Shown: positions 9,195-17,893 of the stretch, piece by piece
Numbering within the stretch: the stretch's first letter is position 1
Layout: the number at the start of each line of letters is the position of its first letter
Source: Robiginitomaculum sp.
GTDB lineage: Bacteria; Pseudomonadota; Alphaproteobacteria; Caulobacterales; Maricaulaceae
DNA: 64,000 nt
Direction: 5' to 3'
Assembly: GCA_002733495.1 (NCBI GenBank)
Contig: NVVV01000002.1
Location: forward strand, 23,905 to 87,904
The notes under the pieces: generated by a model
What the model was told of the DNA's origin: nothing
Database searches by the model: none
Seen by the model: only the letters and a program-made list of their open reading frames with translations
Made by a program: the position numbers and the translations under genes

Positions 9195-10472
9195 ATGGCA
9201 ATACGCAATACGGCCCTGCTTTGCGCAAGCGCCGCAGGACTGGCACTTAGTTCCACGCCAGTATGGGCAGAGGGGCAAACCCCCAGCTTGGAGAAAATGT
9301 GGCAAATTATACAGGAACAACAAGCCACGATTTCCAAGCTCAAAGAAGCATTGGAAACTACGCGCGAAGAAACCACACGCACACAGGACAGTGTTGAAAA
9401 AACACAGAAAAACGTCGAGGCTGTTGCCAATGCCGTTGAAAACAAAGCGAGTTCGGCAGGCACGGGATGGTGGAACAGGACTAGTCTTGGCGGTTATGGA
9501 GAGATGCATTATCAGGGCGGCGCCAAGGATCAGTTGGATTTTCACCGCTTTGTGCTGTTTTTTGGTCACGAGTTTAACGACAATATTCGCTTTGCTTCAG
9601 AACTTGAGCTGGAGCATGCCTTTTCTGCCGATGGGGAACCCGGCGAAGTTGAACTGGAACAGGCCTATATAGAAGCTGATCTGAATGAAAGCACACAAAT
9701 CTATGGCGGCGTTCACCTCGTTCCGGTTGGCCTTATCAATGAAGGCCATGAACCCCCTACCTTTTATGGCGTGGAACGCAATGCGGTAGAAAAAAACATC
9801 ATTCCGGCGACCTGGTGGGAAGGCGGCCTTGGTATGCGCGGTGCCATCGGCGATAGTGGATTTTCTTACGATGCCATGGTGTCTTCAGGTTTGGAGCTAA
9901 ATGCGGCCAATGGCTATAAAGTCCGCTCTGGCCGTCAAAAAGTCGCCGAAGCCAATTTTAAAAACCAGGCCTATACCGGGCGTCTGAGCTATAGTGGCAT
10001 TCCTGGCATAAAAATGGCCGGGTCCGTCTATTATCAAAGCGATGCCACCCAGGGCGCCGGCGATGCCCTTACCGGCAAGGGCGTTAGCGCCCTTCTGCTT
10101 ACCGCCAATGTCGATGCAAAATGGCGTGGATTTGGGATGCGGGCCTTGTATGCCAATTGGTCACTGGATGGCGCGGAAGTTGACCTGACCGGACGGGATA
10201 AACAGGTTGGGTATTATGTTGAACCCTCTTATAAGTTCAGCCTTCCACTTGGCGCCTTTGATACGGCGCAGTTGGGTGTGTTCTATCGCTATTCCAATTG
10301 GGATAACAATAAGGGCCTGAGGGGCAATACAGGGATTAACCGCCATATTTTCGGGGCCAATTTCTGGCCGGTAGAGGATGTCGTTCTGAAGATGGATTAC
10401 ATTATTGAAGATCGGGAAAGCACGATCAGAAATCTTAAATCTCTTAACCTTGGAATCGGGTATCAATTCTAG
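9195..10472 (+). CDS. Outer-membrane porin with N-terminal coiled coil
   Basis: A 425-aa protein with a signal peptide (cut near VWA-EGQ), then a heptad-like Glu/Thr/Lys-rich coiled coil at about residues 36-85 (periplasmic trimer stalk, as in OprP/OprO-type porins). The rest is alternating beta strands ending in aromatic F (LNLGIGYQF), the mark of a barrel recognised by BamA. The substrate is not known. It is the first gene of a unit with an FMN-carrying protein and a PepSY membrane protein, preceded by a Fur/Mur-type box, so a role in metal or chelate uptake is inferred. Confidence 0.85.
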   Translation: MAIRNTALLCASAAGLALSSTPVWAEGQTPSLEKMWQIIQEQQATISKLKEALETTREETTRTQDSVEKTQKNVEAVANAVENKASSAGTGWWNRTSLGGYGEMHYQGGAKDQLDFHRFVLFFGHEFNDNIRFASELELEHAFSADGEPGEVELEQAYIEADLNESTQIYGGVHLVPVGLINEGHEPPTFYGVERNAVEKNIIPATWWEGGLGMRGAIGDSGFSYDAMVSSGLELNAANGYKVRSGRQKVAEANFKNQAYTGRLSYSGIPGIKMAGSVYYQSDATQGAGDALTGKGVSALLLTANVDAKWRGFGMRALYANWSLDGAEVDLTGRDKQVGYYVEPSYKFSLPLGAFDTAQLGVFYRYSNWDNNKGLRGNTGINRHIFGANFWPVEDVVLKMDYIIEDRESTIRNLKSLNLGIGYQF

Positions 10473-11020
10473 TGAACTGGATTTTTTTCACACTATCCTT
10501 GACATCCAGACGCATGGGACTTGCGGTAACATGCGTCTGCCTGTCCCTATTATCTGGTGGTGCACAAGCTGCGGACGCAACTGCGCAACAGCAATTTATT
10601 GCCGCTGCCTTTGCAGGTGAGCTACCCGAAGCCAAAACGCTTTGGCTTAATGCGGCCATAAAGGCAGATGTCAAAAAAATCCTGCGGCATGACTATTTGG
10701 GCTTGCGCGTACGGTATTGGCAAAAAAATACCAAGACCGTTTGGGTATTGGAGGAGATCGGAAAATACAAGCCGATCACACTGGGTGTTGCCATAAACGC
10801 GGGCGCCATAGAATCCTTAAAAGTTCTGGAGTATCGCGAAAGCCACGGGTGGGAGGTCAAGCATGACTTTTTCACCCAGCAGTTTATTGGCGCACGCTTG
10901 CCCAAGCATAATAAACTTGATCGCAGAATTGACGGTATATCCGGGGCAACTCTTTCTGTACGGGCCTTAAAAAAACTGGCGCGCCTGGCGCTTTATTTTG
11001 ACTCGCATGTTCAAAACTAA
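10472..11020 (+). CDS. Periplasmic FMN-binding protein (ApbE substrate)
   Basis: A 182-aa protein with a signal peptide (to about residue 34, GGAQA-AD) and a C-terminal FMN_bind domain. The flavinylation motif is DGISGATLS, in which Thr160 would receive FMN through a phosphoester bond from ApbE, as in NqrC and RnfG. The predicted GTG start overlaps the porin stop by one base; ATG at 10514 would give a signal peptide lacking a basic n-region and is less likely. An apbE gene lies 600 bases away. The protein is probably a periplasmic one-electron carrier fed by the next gene product. Confidence 0.85.
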   Translation: MNWIFFTLSLTSRRMGLAVTCVCLSLLSGGAQAADATAQQQFIAAAFAGELPEAKTLWLNAAIKADVKKILRHDYLGLRVRYWQKNTKTVWVLEEIGKYKPITLGVAINAGAIESLKVLEYRESHGWEVKHDFFTQQFIGARLPKHNKLDRRIDGISGATLSVRALKKLARLALYFDSHVQN

Positions 11021-11652
11021 TGAAAAATAATCTCCTCCCCTTATTGAAACGCTGGCATCGCCGCATCGGCATTATATCAGCGCTGTTTGTTATCCTTCTC
11101 AGTGTAACGGGGTTGTTTTTGCTCCTTACTGCCCCTCTAGGCCTTGATCAGAAAACCTGGCATGGGACCTTGATCAGCCGGGCCTATAACCAAAGTCCAA
11201 AATCCCCACCCACAGGCATCCCTCTGGATGAAAGCCAATGGGTCCTTATGATTGACGGGCTGGTCTATGTTGGCGATGCCGCCCCCATTCCCCTGACACC
11301 CCCACTGCTTCTCGCTAAAAAAGACAGGCGCTTCATCAGCATAGCCAACGCAGATGAAACGCTGCTGACCCTGCACGATGGGACATTGGTTGAGCGCATG
11401 CCCGGTGTAGATTTTACCGGCGCGCATCCAGCTCCCCTGCCAAAAGCCATTGAGAAACGCATTATTCGCCGCTATCAGGGTCGCGGCATGCCCGTATCCC
11501 GAATTTTACTGGACATTCATACGGGTCGTTTTTTTGGCAAAATCGGTGCCTGGCTCATGGCCATGGCCAGTATATTATTCCTGCTGCTATCGCTTAGTGG
11601 CCTTTATATGTGGGTCCGCAAGCCAAAAGGCCAAAGGCCTAAATCTGGATAA
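11020..11652 (+). CDS. PepSY-type two-helix membrane redox protein
   Basis: A 210-aa inner-membrane protein starting at the base where the FMN-binding gene ends. It has a membrane helix at about 16-38, a periplasmic domain, and a second helix at about 175-197. The PepSY-associated TM pattern is clear: RWHRRIGIISALFVILLSVTG near the N terminus and LLDIHTGRFFGKIG..LLSLSGLYMWVRKPKG at the end. The histidines in these two blocks (His13 and the DIHTG His) could bind haem, as proposed for relatives that pass electrons across the membrane. It ends convergently with apbE, overlapping by 14 bases. Confidence 0.82.
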   Translation: MKNNLLPLLKRWHRRIGIISALFVILLSVTGLFLLLTAPLGLDQKTWHGTLISRAYNQSPKSPPTGIPLDESQWVLMIDGLVYVGDAAPIPLTPPLLLAKKDRRFISIANADETLLTLHDGTLVERMPGVDFTGAHPAPLPKAIEKRIIRRYQGRGMPVSRILLDIHTGRFFGKIGAWLMAMASILFLLLSLSGLYMWVRKPKGQRPKSG

Positions 11653-12598
11653 GGTCACCGCTGGGGCTGACCAGTAAAACCTTTTGCGTTCCCGTATTTT
11701 TTGCCACCTTTTTGATTGCCGCCAACTCCATCAGGGTAAAGGCCGTCGCCAAACCATCGGCCATGGTCGCCGAAGGATGAACCACGCTGGCGGAAATAAA
11801 AGACGGCGCTAGGCCAAAGGGCGAAAAAATATGAGACAGGGTTTCGCTGATATACCCACCCTTTGACGAGGATGTGGCCAGAGCGGCACGGCGAAGGTGC
11901 ACAGTTTCAATAATATCCAGAACATTCATTGGGTCTGCAATACCAACGGTAAAACGCTTTGGGCCAAAAGCCTGAAATTCACCAATATTGACCAGGCCGC
12001 TATAATCTCCCAATCCAGCCAGCGCCGTGGCAACCTGTTCAGTTATATAGCCTTGGGCAATACCGTTCAGGGTGATCGCCATGCCCGGTTTCTCAAACCA
12101 GATACGCTGACCATCGATATGGACCTTATCAAACCCGGTCAACGCGCGCGCCGCCGTTAATACCTGATTAGCCTGCTGCGAAGAAAGTGCCTGTTTTTGA
12201 ATACCCTGCGCCGCCTTCCACAAGACTTGCACCGTTATGTCAAAAGCGCCTTGCGTCATAACACCGATCTCTTTGGCGGTGCGAATCAGAGAAACAAAGT
12301 CCGATGAGGCAATTGGCAACTCACCATCACGGTTTAGCCTGGAGATTTCAGAATTGGGTACATAAAGCGAAAAACGCTGGCTCATATCCTTGATAAGGCT
12401 CTGTGCAAGGGCAAAAGCGCTTTGCGCTAACGTATCGCTGGTCCCGACAAGGCGAATTGTTGCAGGAGCACCTAGGGCCTCGCCTTCCCAGATATGCCCC
12501 GGCGTATTCGTTCTTGTTACGCAACCCAAAAGAGCACCACCGCCCAGAACGGTCAGAAGACCACCGGCAAAACATAGGGCCTGCCTGCGTGTAATCAT
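11639..12598 (-). CDS. apbE: FAD:protein FMN transferase (lipoprotein ApbE)
   Basis: ApbE moves FMN from FAD to a Thr in FMN_bind proteins in the periplasm. The ~319-aa protein has a lipobox (GGALLGC) for membrane anchoring, the N-terminal MSQRFSLYVPNSEISRLNRDGE block, the core ITLNGIAQGYITEQVA and the metal/FAD-site block HPSATMADGLATAFTLM, all family marks. The ATG at 12598 is chosen because GGAAAGG precedes it by 9 bases; a GTG at 12619 would place that site inside the gene. Its likely substrate is the FMN_bind protein on the facing strand. Confidence 0.93.
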   Translation of the reverse strand: MITRRQALCFAGGLLTVLGGGALLGCVTRTNTPGHIWEGEALGAPATIRLVGTSDTLAQSAFALAQSLIKDMSQRFSLYVPNSEISRLNRDGELPIASSDFVSLIRTAKEIGVMTQGAFDITVQVLWKAAQGIQKQALSSQQANQVLTAARALTGFDKVHIDGQRIWFEKPGMAITLNGIAQGYITEQVATALAGLGDYSGLVNIGEFQAFGPKRFTVGIADPMNVLDIIETVHLRRAALATSSSKGGYISETLSHIFSPFGLAPSFISASVVHPSATMADGLATAFTLMELAAIKKVAKNTGTQKVLLVSPSGDLIQI

Positions 12599-12683
12599 GA
12601 TCGAAAACCTTTCCACCAACGCCTATAAAAATACTACATGGCAAATGCCAAAGTGCCTATGGTTTAACGCCCCTTCATTGAGG

Positions 12684-12699
12684 TATGCATATTTGCATA
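12684..12699. promoter_or_regulatory. Palindrome between apbE and a small divergent gene
   Basis: TATGCA-TATT-TGCATA is a perfect 6-bp inverted repeat. It contains the start of the 10-mer ATTTGCATAT found in the Fur/Mur-type box before the porin gene. It lies 86 bases upstream of the apbE start, and could serve apbE, the gene at 12791, or both. Confidence 0.45.
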
Positions 12700-12790
12700 T
12701 CTATCCCGCCAAGCTGGCCGTTCTCATTATTCTTCAATAGGCCCATATGCTGGGAACAGAACAACACAGTTAAAAAAAGGATAAAAAAAT

Positions 12791-13066
12791 ATGTCGGTCG
12801 CTGAAGCTTTCGCTCATTTTGATGCCAACACCATGGTCGATAACGCCATGGCCCGGGTTCGTCGTACCATTGGTGTACGCGCAATGCCCTCAACCTCTAA
12901 TGTCCAGGATTATCTGGACGCACAGGGTCTGATGACCATGGTGCCTGCCAATACCGAAGATGATGCAATGCAGGCTGCCAACGAGTCTGCCGCTCATGCC
13001 CCTTATCAGGCCAGCACAGTTGGCCGCCGCTGGTCACGCCGCACACGCCGCGCCCTTCGCGGTTAA
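12791..13066 (+). CDS. Small protein of unknown function with a basic tail
   Basis: A 91-aa protein preceded by AGGATA ten bases before the ATG and followed 38 bases later by a strong terminator, so it looks like a real single-gene unit. No signal peptide, membrane segment or known domain is seen. The N-terminal half is helical and acidic/neutral; the last 15 residues are Arg-rich (RRWSRRTRRALRG), suggesting binding to nucleic acid or another acidic partner. Confidence 0.55.
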   Translation: MSVAEAFAHFDANTMVDNAMARVRRTIGVRAMPSTSNVQDYLDAQGLMTMVPANTEDDAMQAANESAAHAPYQASTVGRRWSRRTRRALRG

Positions 13067-13104
13067 GCCCCCCTCTCCCTCCCCAAAGCCCCCTCTAAAC
13101 CGTA

Positions 13105-13136
13105 AACCCCCGCCCGCAAATGCTGGCGGGGGTTTT
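13105..13136 (+). terminator. Rho-independent terminator
   Basis: AACCCCCGCC / GGCGGGGGTT (13105-13114 and 13125-13134) forms a 10-bp GC-rich stem with a 10-base loop and a short T tract. It closes the small gene at 12791. Confidence 0.85.
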
Positions 13137-13214
13137 GCGTTTAATATCCCTTTTTTGGCCATATGATTGCACCAGAGCGCATTCACGCTTACATCTTGTG
13201 CAAAGGAGTTTTCC

Positions 13215-14000
13215 ATGCTGTGCGTTATTTCCCCTGCCAAGAAAATCACTGTTCAACAGGCGGCAACGGGTGTCCCCACGACCCGGCCAGCCTTATCTGA
13301 TGAAGCGCGTCAGCTTGGCCAGATCACCAAACGGCTGAGCCGCACCCAGATCAAACAGATGATGGGGCTGTCAGATAACCTTGCAGAGCTGACCCATGCC
13401 CGTTTTGCCGCGCTCGATATTGAAAATAACACTTTGGCCAGTCCAGCGGCTCTGACCTTTGCCGGTGATGTGTATCGGGGGCTAGATGCCGCCTCATTAT
13501 CTGCGGATGATATGGCCTTTGCTCAGGATCACCTGCGTATTCTTTCAGGCCTTTATGGCGTACTTCGTCCTCTGGATATGATGCAGCCCTACCGGCTGGA
13601 AATGGGCCGCAAGCTGAAAACACCACGCGGCGAAGATCTTTATGACTTTTGGGGGCCGCGCATTGCCGACGTTTTAAAAAATGATCTTGAACGTTCTGGC
13701 ACGCAGGTATTGCTGAACCTGGCATCGAATGAATATTTTAAAAGCGTCGATAAAAAATCCCTGGACGCACAAATTATCAGCCCGGTGTTCAAGGAAATCA
13801 AAGAGGGCAATTCCCGCGTTCTGGCGGTGTTTGCCAAACCAGCGCGCGGCATGATGGCCCGGTGGATTATCAAGAACCGCGTCAATGAAGCGAGCCAACT
13901 CAAAGACTTTGCCGTTGCCGGTTATCGCTATGATGCCCAAGGCTCAACCCCGGAAAAATTTTTGTTTGCGCGCCAGCAACCGGCCAAAAAGGCCGCTTGA
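13215..14000 (+). CDS. yaaA: Peroxide stress protein YaaA (UPF0246)
   Basis: YaaA lowers free intracellular iron under peroxide stress and binds DNA in E. coli. The 261-aa protein starts at ATG 13215, 5 bases after AAGGAG; an upstream in-frame start at 13167 is not needed. Family signatures are present: MLCVISPAKK at the N terminus, GDVYRGLDA, the block SGLYGVLRPLDMMQPYRLEMG in the middle, and NLASNEYFKSVD. Confidence 0.95.
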   Translation: MLCVISPAKKITVQQAATGVPTTRPALSDEARQLGQITKRLSRTQIKQMMGLSDNLAELTHARFAALDIENNTLASPAALTFAGDVYRGLDAASLSADDMAFAQDHLRILSGLYGVLRPLDMMQPYRLEMGRKLKTPRGEDLYDFWGPRIADVLKNDLERSGTQVLLNLASNEYFKSVDKKSLDAQIISPVFKEIKEGNSRVLAVFAKPARGMMARWIIKNRVNEASQLKDFAVAGYRYDAQGSTPEKFLFARQQPAKKAA

Positions 14001-14072
14001 TTTTGCAAGCCCCAAAGATCAAGCGTGGATAGCGGCGGGGCACACACTAAACACCAACCTTGTGAGCCTGTA

Positions 14073-14462
14073 ATGACTGATAAAGAATTTCTACACGCCT
14101 TTGAAACGACAGACCTTAGCGAAGCTGATTTTAATCATGCGGCCCATGTGCGCGCTGGGTTTTTATTGATCCACCGGCACGGCTTTTCCCGCGCGCTTGC
14201 TCATTATTGCGAAGCTTTACGCGCACTGACAGAACACTTTGGCGTACCGGAAAAATATCACGAGACCATTACCATTGCCTATCTTGCCCTGATCAATGAA
14301 CAGATCAGCCATGACCCCGGCGGAAACTGGACGGCGTTTTGCAAAGCACACCCGGACGTATTTTCCAAAGAGGCTCTGGCGGTATTTTACACCCCGGCGC
14401 AACTGGCTACCCCCCAGGCACGCGCAACCTTCATCTTGCCCAGACCCGGGCAGCGCCCATGA
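14073..14462 (+). CDS. Conserved small cytosolic protein of unknown function
   Basis: A 129-aa helical protein without signal or membrane segments. A conserved-looking core reads FNHAAHVRAGFLLIHRHGFSR (written in two parts: FNHAAHVRAGF, LLIHRHGFSR), with several histidines that could bind metal. The stop overlaps the following transporter start by ATGA, so they are translationally coupled. ATG 14073 is chosen over an upstream in-frame ATG at 14025 because the extra residues look non-conserved, though the ribosome binding site is weak. No function is assigned. Confidence 0.65.
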   Translation: MTDKEFLHAFETTDLSEADFNHAAHVRAGFLLIHRHGFSRALAHYCEALRALTEHFGVPEKYHETITIAYLALINEQISHDPGGNWTAFCKAHPDVFSKEALAVFYTPAQLATPQARATFILPRPGQRP

Positions 14463-15862
14463 GCACGACCACCATCACCCTGATCACGCTGATTGCTTAT
14501 CAGGGGCTTTTGCTGGGCATTGGCTTTTGGGCCAAAGGGCGCACGCGCAATGAGCGCGATTTCTTTTTGGGTGGGCGCAATGTTGGCCCGTTCATTACCG
14601 CAATGTCCTATGGGGCCAGTTCCTCCTCAGCCTGGGTTTTGCTGGGCCTGACGGGTTATGTCTACACTACGGGCATAGCAGCCTTGTGGATATTGCCCGG
14701 TGTCTGGGCGGGCTACATCGTGGTGTGGCTTTACATCGGTCCCGGCCTGCGCCGCGCGGCGGGGCAGCATGACCTTGTCACTTTGACCGATTATCTGGCG
14801 CATGGAACGGCGGGGACTGCGCGAAAAACCATCATCGCCCTTGCCGCCTTTATGATTATTTTTTCATTCTCCTTTTATGTCGCCGGGCAGTTTCAGGGGG
14901 CCGGTACGGCCTTTGCCAGCGCCTTTGATTTGCCTATGAGTCTCAGTGTGCTGATCGGCGCGAGCGTGGTTCTTCTTTATACATGGCTGGGCGGGTTTTG
15001 GGCTGTCAGTGTCACCGATGCAGTACAGGCCACCTTGATGCTGGTGGTGGCCATCATCCTGCCCATCGCCGCCATTGCCGCGCTTGGTGGACCGGGCGCG
15101 TTCTGGCAGGCGGTGGTTACACAAGGGGCAGATACCAACGTCCCCGGGGCGGCCAGCCTTGCCGGTCTTGGCTTTATCATTGGCTCATTAGGCATTGGCA
15201 TCGGCCCGGTGGGCCAGCCACAATTACTGACCCGGCTTATGGCCATTGATAGCGAAGCCGATATAAAACGCGGCTTTGCCCTTGCCTTTGGCTGGGCGGT
15301 CGTGGTGTTCAGTGCCATGGCCATTTTAGGGTTGGCGGCGCGCGCCCTGATTGCGCCGGGCACCGGGGCCAGCGAAGGGGTGTTCTTTGCCCTTAGCAAT
15401 ACAATTCTGCCCGGCGTATTGGCCGGTATTGTGCTGGCCGCAGTTCTCTCGGCCATTATGTCCACCGCCGACAGCCTGTTGCTGGTCGCCGGGTCAGCGG
15501 CGGCGCACGATTTAGGGCTAGCAAAACGGTTTCCAAACCACGCGCTTTTGGTGTCGCGCCTGACCACCGCCGGTTTATGCGTGGCCGCCGCAGCACTGAC
15601 CCTGGCCCTGCCAGCCAGCATTTATGGCCGGGTGCTGTTCGCCTGGTCAGCGCTGGGCGCAGCCTTTGGCCCATTGGTGATCGCCATGGCCATGGGCCGC
15701 CCGGCGCGCCCCGCAGGGGTGATCGCTGCCATGCTGGTAGGCTTCACCCTTACGGTTATTTTCTACCTGCAACCCAACACGCCCGGCGACTGGCTGGAAC
15801 GGGTGTTGCCTTTTGTCGTCTCACTTGGCATTGCGCTCAGCATGCCAAAGCGCACACACTAA
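14459..15862 (+). CDS. Sodium/solute symporter (SSS family, PutP-like)
   Basis: A 467-aa inner-membrane protein with about 12-13 hydrophobic segments, a member of the sodium:solute symporter family. Characteristic blocks: FFLGGRNVGPFITAMSYGASSSSAWVLLGLTG near the N terminus, GGFWAVSVTDAVQATLM, and LSAIMSTADSLLLVAGSAAAHDL, which holds the sodium-site Ser/Thr residues. The pattern is closest to proline permease PutP, but the substrate is not proven. Its ATG overlaps the upstream stop (ATGA). It ends convergently with the S10 peptidase, overlapping by 4 bases. Confidence 0.9.
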   Translation: MSTTTITLITLIAYQGLLLGIGFWAKGRTRNERDFFLGGRNVGPFITAMSYGASSSSAWVLLGLTGYVYTTGIAALWILPGVWAGYIVVWLYIGPGLRRAAGQHDLVTLTDYLAHGTAGTARKTIIALAAFMIIFSFSFYVAGQFQGAGTAFASAFDLPMSLSVLIGASVVLLYTWLGGFWAVSVTDAVQATLMLVVAIILPIAAIAALGGPGAFWQAVVTQGADTNVPGAASLAGLGFIIGSLGIGIGPVGQPQLLTRLMAIDSEADIKRGFALAFGWAVVVFSAMAILGLAARALIAPGTGASEGVFFALSNTILPGVLAGIVLAAVLSAIMSTADSLLLVAGSAAAHDLGLAKRFPNHALLVSRLTTAGLCVAAAALTLALPASIYGRVLFAWSALGAAFGPLVIAMAMGRPARPAGVIAAMLVGFTLTVIFYLQPNTPGDWLERVLPFVVSLGIALSMPKRTH

Positions 15863-17370
15863 CCGGCCAGTAAAAACGCCCGCATGGCTGTGGTCACATC
15901 GCGTAAGGATGGCTCGTCCACATACATCATATGCCCAGCCTGATAATAACTGGTACTGACCCGGCTTGCATCAATGCCATTGCGGTTCATCGTCATATCA
16001 GTGGCAAAAAACGGCGTGGCAAAATCATAATAGCCCGAGGCGACAAACACCCGGTAATCGGAGTTTTCACGCATCGCCTCGCCAATCCATGGCGCCACAT
16101 TAGTATAAGCGGGCCAGTTACGGTTTTTGCTCAAAGACCAGTTCCAGTTCTGGCCGGGTTTGCCATCAAGCACTTTAAAAGGCCGCTCGATCGGCACATC
16201 CAGCTCGCGGGTAAAATAATCAATGGCCGCCGCCGTATAGGCTGAATCAATGCCATAACCTGACGGGTCATTGTCAAAGGTTTCCCCGGCCTCGTCAAAA
16301 TCCTCGCCGGTATAACGGGCATCCAACCGCCCGATGGTTTTGCCCTCATCGCGCAGCAATTCTTTTTCAAAACGAAACGGACTGATGCGCATATGAGCGT
16401 TGCGAATAAAGGTATTTGACAAGCCTATATACCGCGACAAGGTTTCAATGATCGCCGCCTGTTTTTCTTTTGCCATGGAAGACCCGCGCAACAACGCCGG
16501 GGCATATTTGTCCAGTGCAAAAGCTTTTACTTCGCTTAAAAATGCTTGCTGGTCATTATTCCAGGCGGCACGATCCACCTTGTTATGATACCAGGCCGTC
16601 GCCGCCATGGTCGGCAGATAGGCAATATGCGGGGTGTCATTTCCCGGCCCGAAGCGCGCCGTTTGAAAATCCAGAATGGACGAGATCAGCATCACGCCGT
16701 TTAGGCCCATATCGGTCCAGCCGCCTTGCAATTCCTTGGTCAAAGCGGCGGCGCGGGTGGTGCCATAGCTTTCCCCGGCAAGGTATTTTGGGCTATTCCA
16801 GCGTTTATTGCGGGTCACCCACAGGCGTATAAATTCAGCCAGTGAGCGGGCATCCTCTTTCACTCCCCAATAGTCCTTGGGGTCCTGGTCGCCCAGTGCC
16901 CGGCTCCACCCGGTACCAACCGGGTCAATGAACACCAGGTCAGCAATATCAAGAAGTGTATAGGGGTTGTCTTCAATGTCATAAGGCGGCGCACCATCAT
17001 CCTTGCCCCCCTGCGGCAAAGCCACCCGGCGCGGGCCAAAAACCCCCATGTGCAACCAGATTGATGCCGATCCCGGCCCGCCATTAAAGATAAACAACAC
17101 CGGCCGCTTGTGTGCATTTTTTACGCCGCTGCGAAAATAACTGGTCGAAAAAATACTGGCCACCGGCTTGTCTTTATCGTTTTTAAGATAGGTTTCCCCG
17201 GCAATAACCGTATAGCTGATTTTCTGGCCATCGGCCTGTACCGTGCCCGCCTTTTCCACGGACACCGGATCGGGAACTCTTGCAACCTCCTCGTTTTTCT
17301 TATCGGCTGCAAAGCCTGGCATGGCCGACAGGCCATAGGCGATAATCGCCACAACTATATTGCGTATCAT
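15859..17370 (-). CDS. Secreted serine carboxypeptidase (peptidase family S10)
   Basis: A 503-aa protein with a signal peptide (cut near GFA-ADK). S10 marks: FNGGPGSAS (oxyanion region), FIDPVGTGWS, the nucleophile in GESYG (Ser201), and the C-terminal GHMMYVDEP with His480. The catalytic Asp would be in ASGYYDFATP. It acts in the periplasm or outside, releasing C-terminal residues of peptides. The ATG at 17370 follows GGGAG; a longer in-frame frame to 17496 lacks any signal-peptide logic. Confidence 0.92.
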   Translation of the reverse strand: MIRNIVVAIIAYGLSAMPGFAADKKNEEVARVPDPVSVEKAGTVQADGQKISYTVIAGETYLKNDKDKPVASIFSTSYFRSGVKNAHKRPVLFIFNGGPGSASIWLHMGVFGPRRVALPQGGKDDGAPPYDIEDNPYTLLDIADLVFIDPVGTGWSRALGDQDPKDYWGVKEDARSLAEFIRLWVTRNKRWNSPKYLAGESYGTTRAAALTKELQGGWTDMGLNGVMLISSILDFQTARFGPGNDTPHIAYLPTMAATAWYHNKVDRAAWNNDQQAFLSEVKAFALDKYAPALLRGSSMAKEKQAAIIETLSRYIGLSNTFIRNAHMRISPFRFEKELLRDEGKTIGRLDARYTGEDFDEAGETFDNDPSGYGIDSAYTAAAIDYFTRELDVPIERPFKVLDGKPGQNWNWSLSKNRNWPAYTNVAPWIGEAMRENSDYRVFVASGYYDFATPFFATDMTMNRNGIDASRVSTSYYQAGHMMYVDEPSLRDVTTAMRAFLLAG

Positions 17371-17546
17371 GATGTGCTCCCTCTTCCCTGTGCCCAGTGA
17401 AGCACGCACAAAACAAAACGCCAAGAGTGGAACTGATGCCGTAACACGACGGCAAGCTTTGCAGATATTAAGGCAATGTAAATCAAAGGCTTGCATGATA
17501 GACGCCGTTACAGATTAAATGTTCAGGCCTGAATCGGGAGACAGAT

Positions 17547-17816
17547 TTGGCGTTCAAGCAAAAAATGTCCGTCTGGTTCAGTAACAAGACACGGGCCAAA
17601 GTTCTAAAGTACGAAGGCTATCCTTTATGGTTGCCGGCAGTGCAATTCCCTGTAGCCCTGTTGATACTGGCCGCCGGCCTGGGCCTGACACCCGGTGCGC
17701 GCGGGCAAGGCTTTATCGCGTTGATTGGCGCTTTGTGGCTCGGGCGGCTTGGCTGGTGCTTTTACCGGATCATACAAACCCGTCTGATCAAGGCGCGCTT
17801 GCGCCCCGCTCCCTGA
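17547..17816 (+). CDS. Small membrane protein of unknown function
   Basis: An 89-aa protein with two hydrophobic segments (about residues 30-48 and 55-72) and a basic C terminus. The start is TTG at 17547, six bases after GGGAG; ATG at 17565 is a possible alternative. No domain is recognised. It lies 77 bases before the dicarboxylate/amino-acid symporter and may share its transcript. Confidence 0.5.
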   Translation: MAFKQKMSVWFSNKTRAKVLKYEGYPLWLPAVQFPVALLILAAGLGLTPGARGQGFIALIGALWLGRLGWCFYRIIQTRLIKARLRPAP

Positions 17817-17893
17817 AAACACGTCAAATCCGCTTGACCCGCGCCGTGCGCCCCCTAGTTTGTTGCAAAACAAAAACATAAGGGGAGTTTGGT

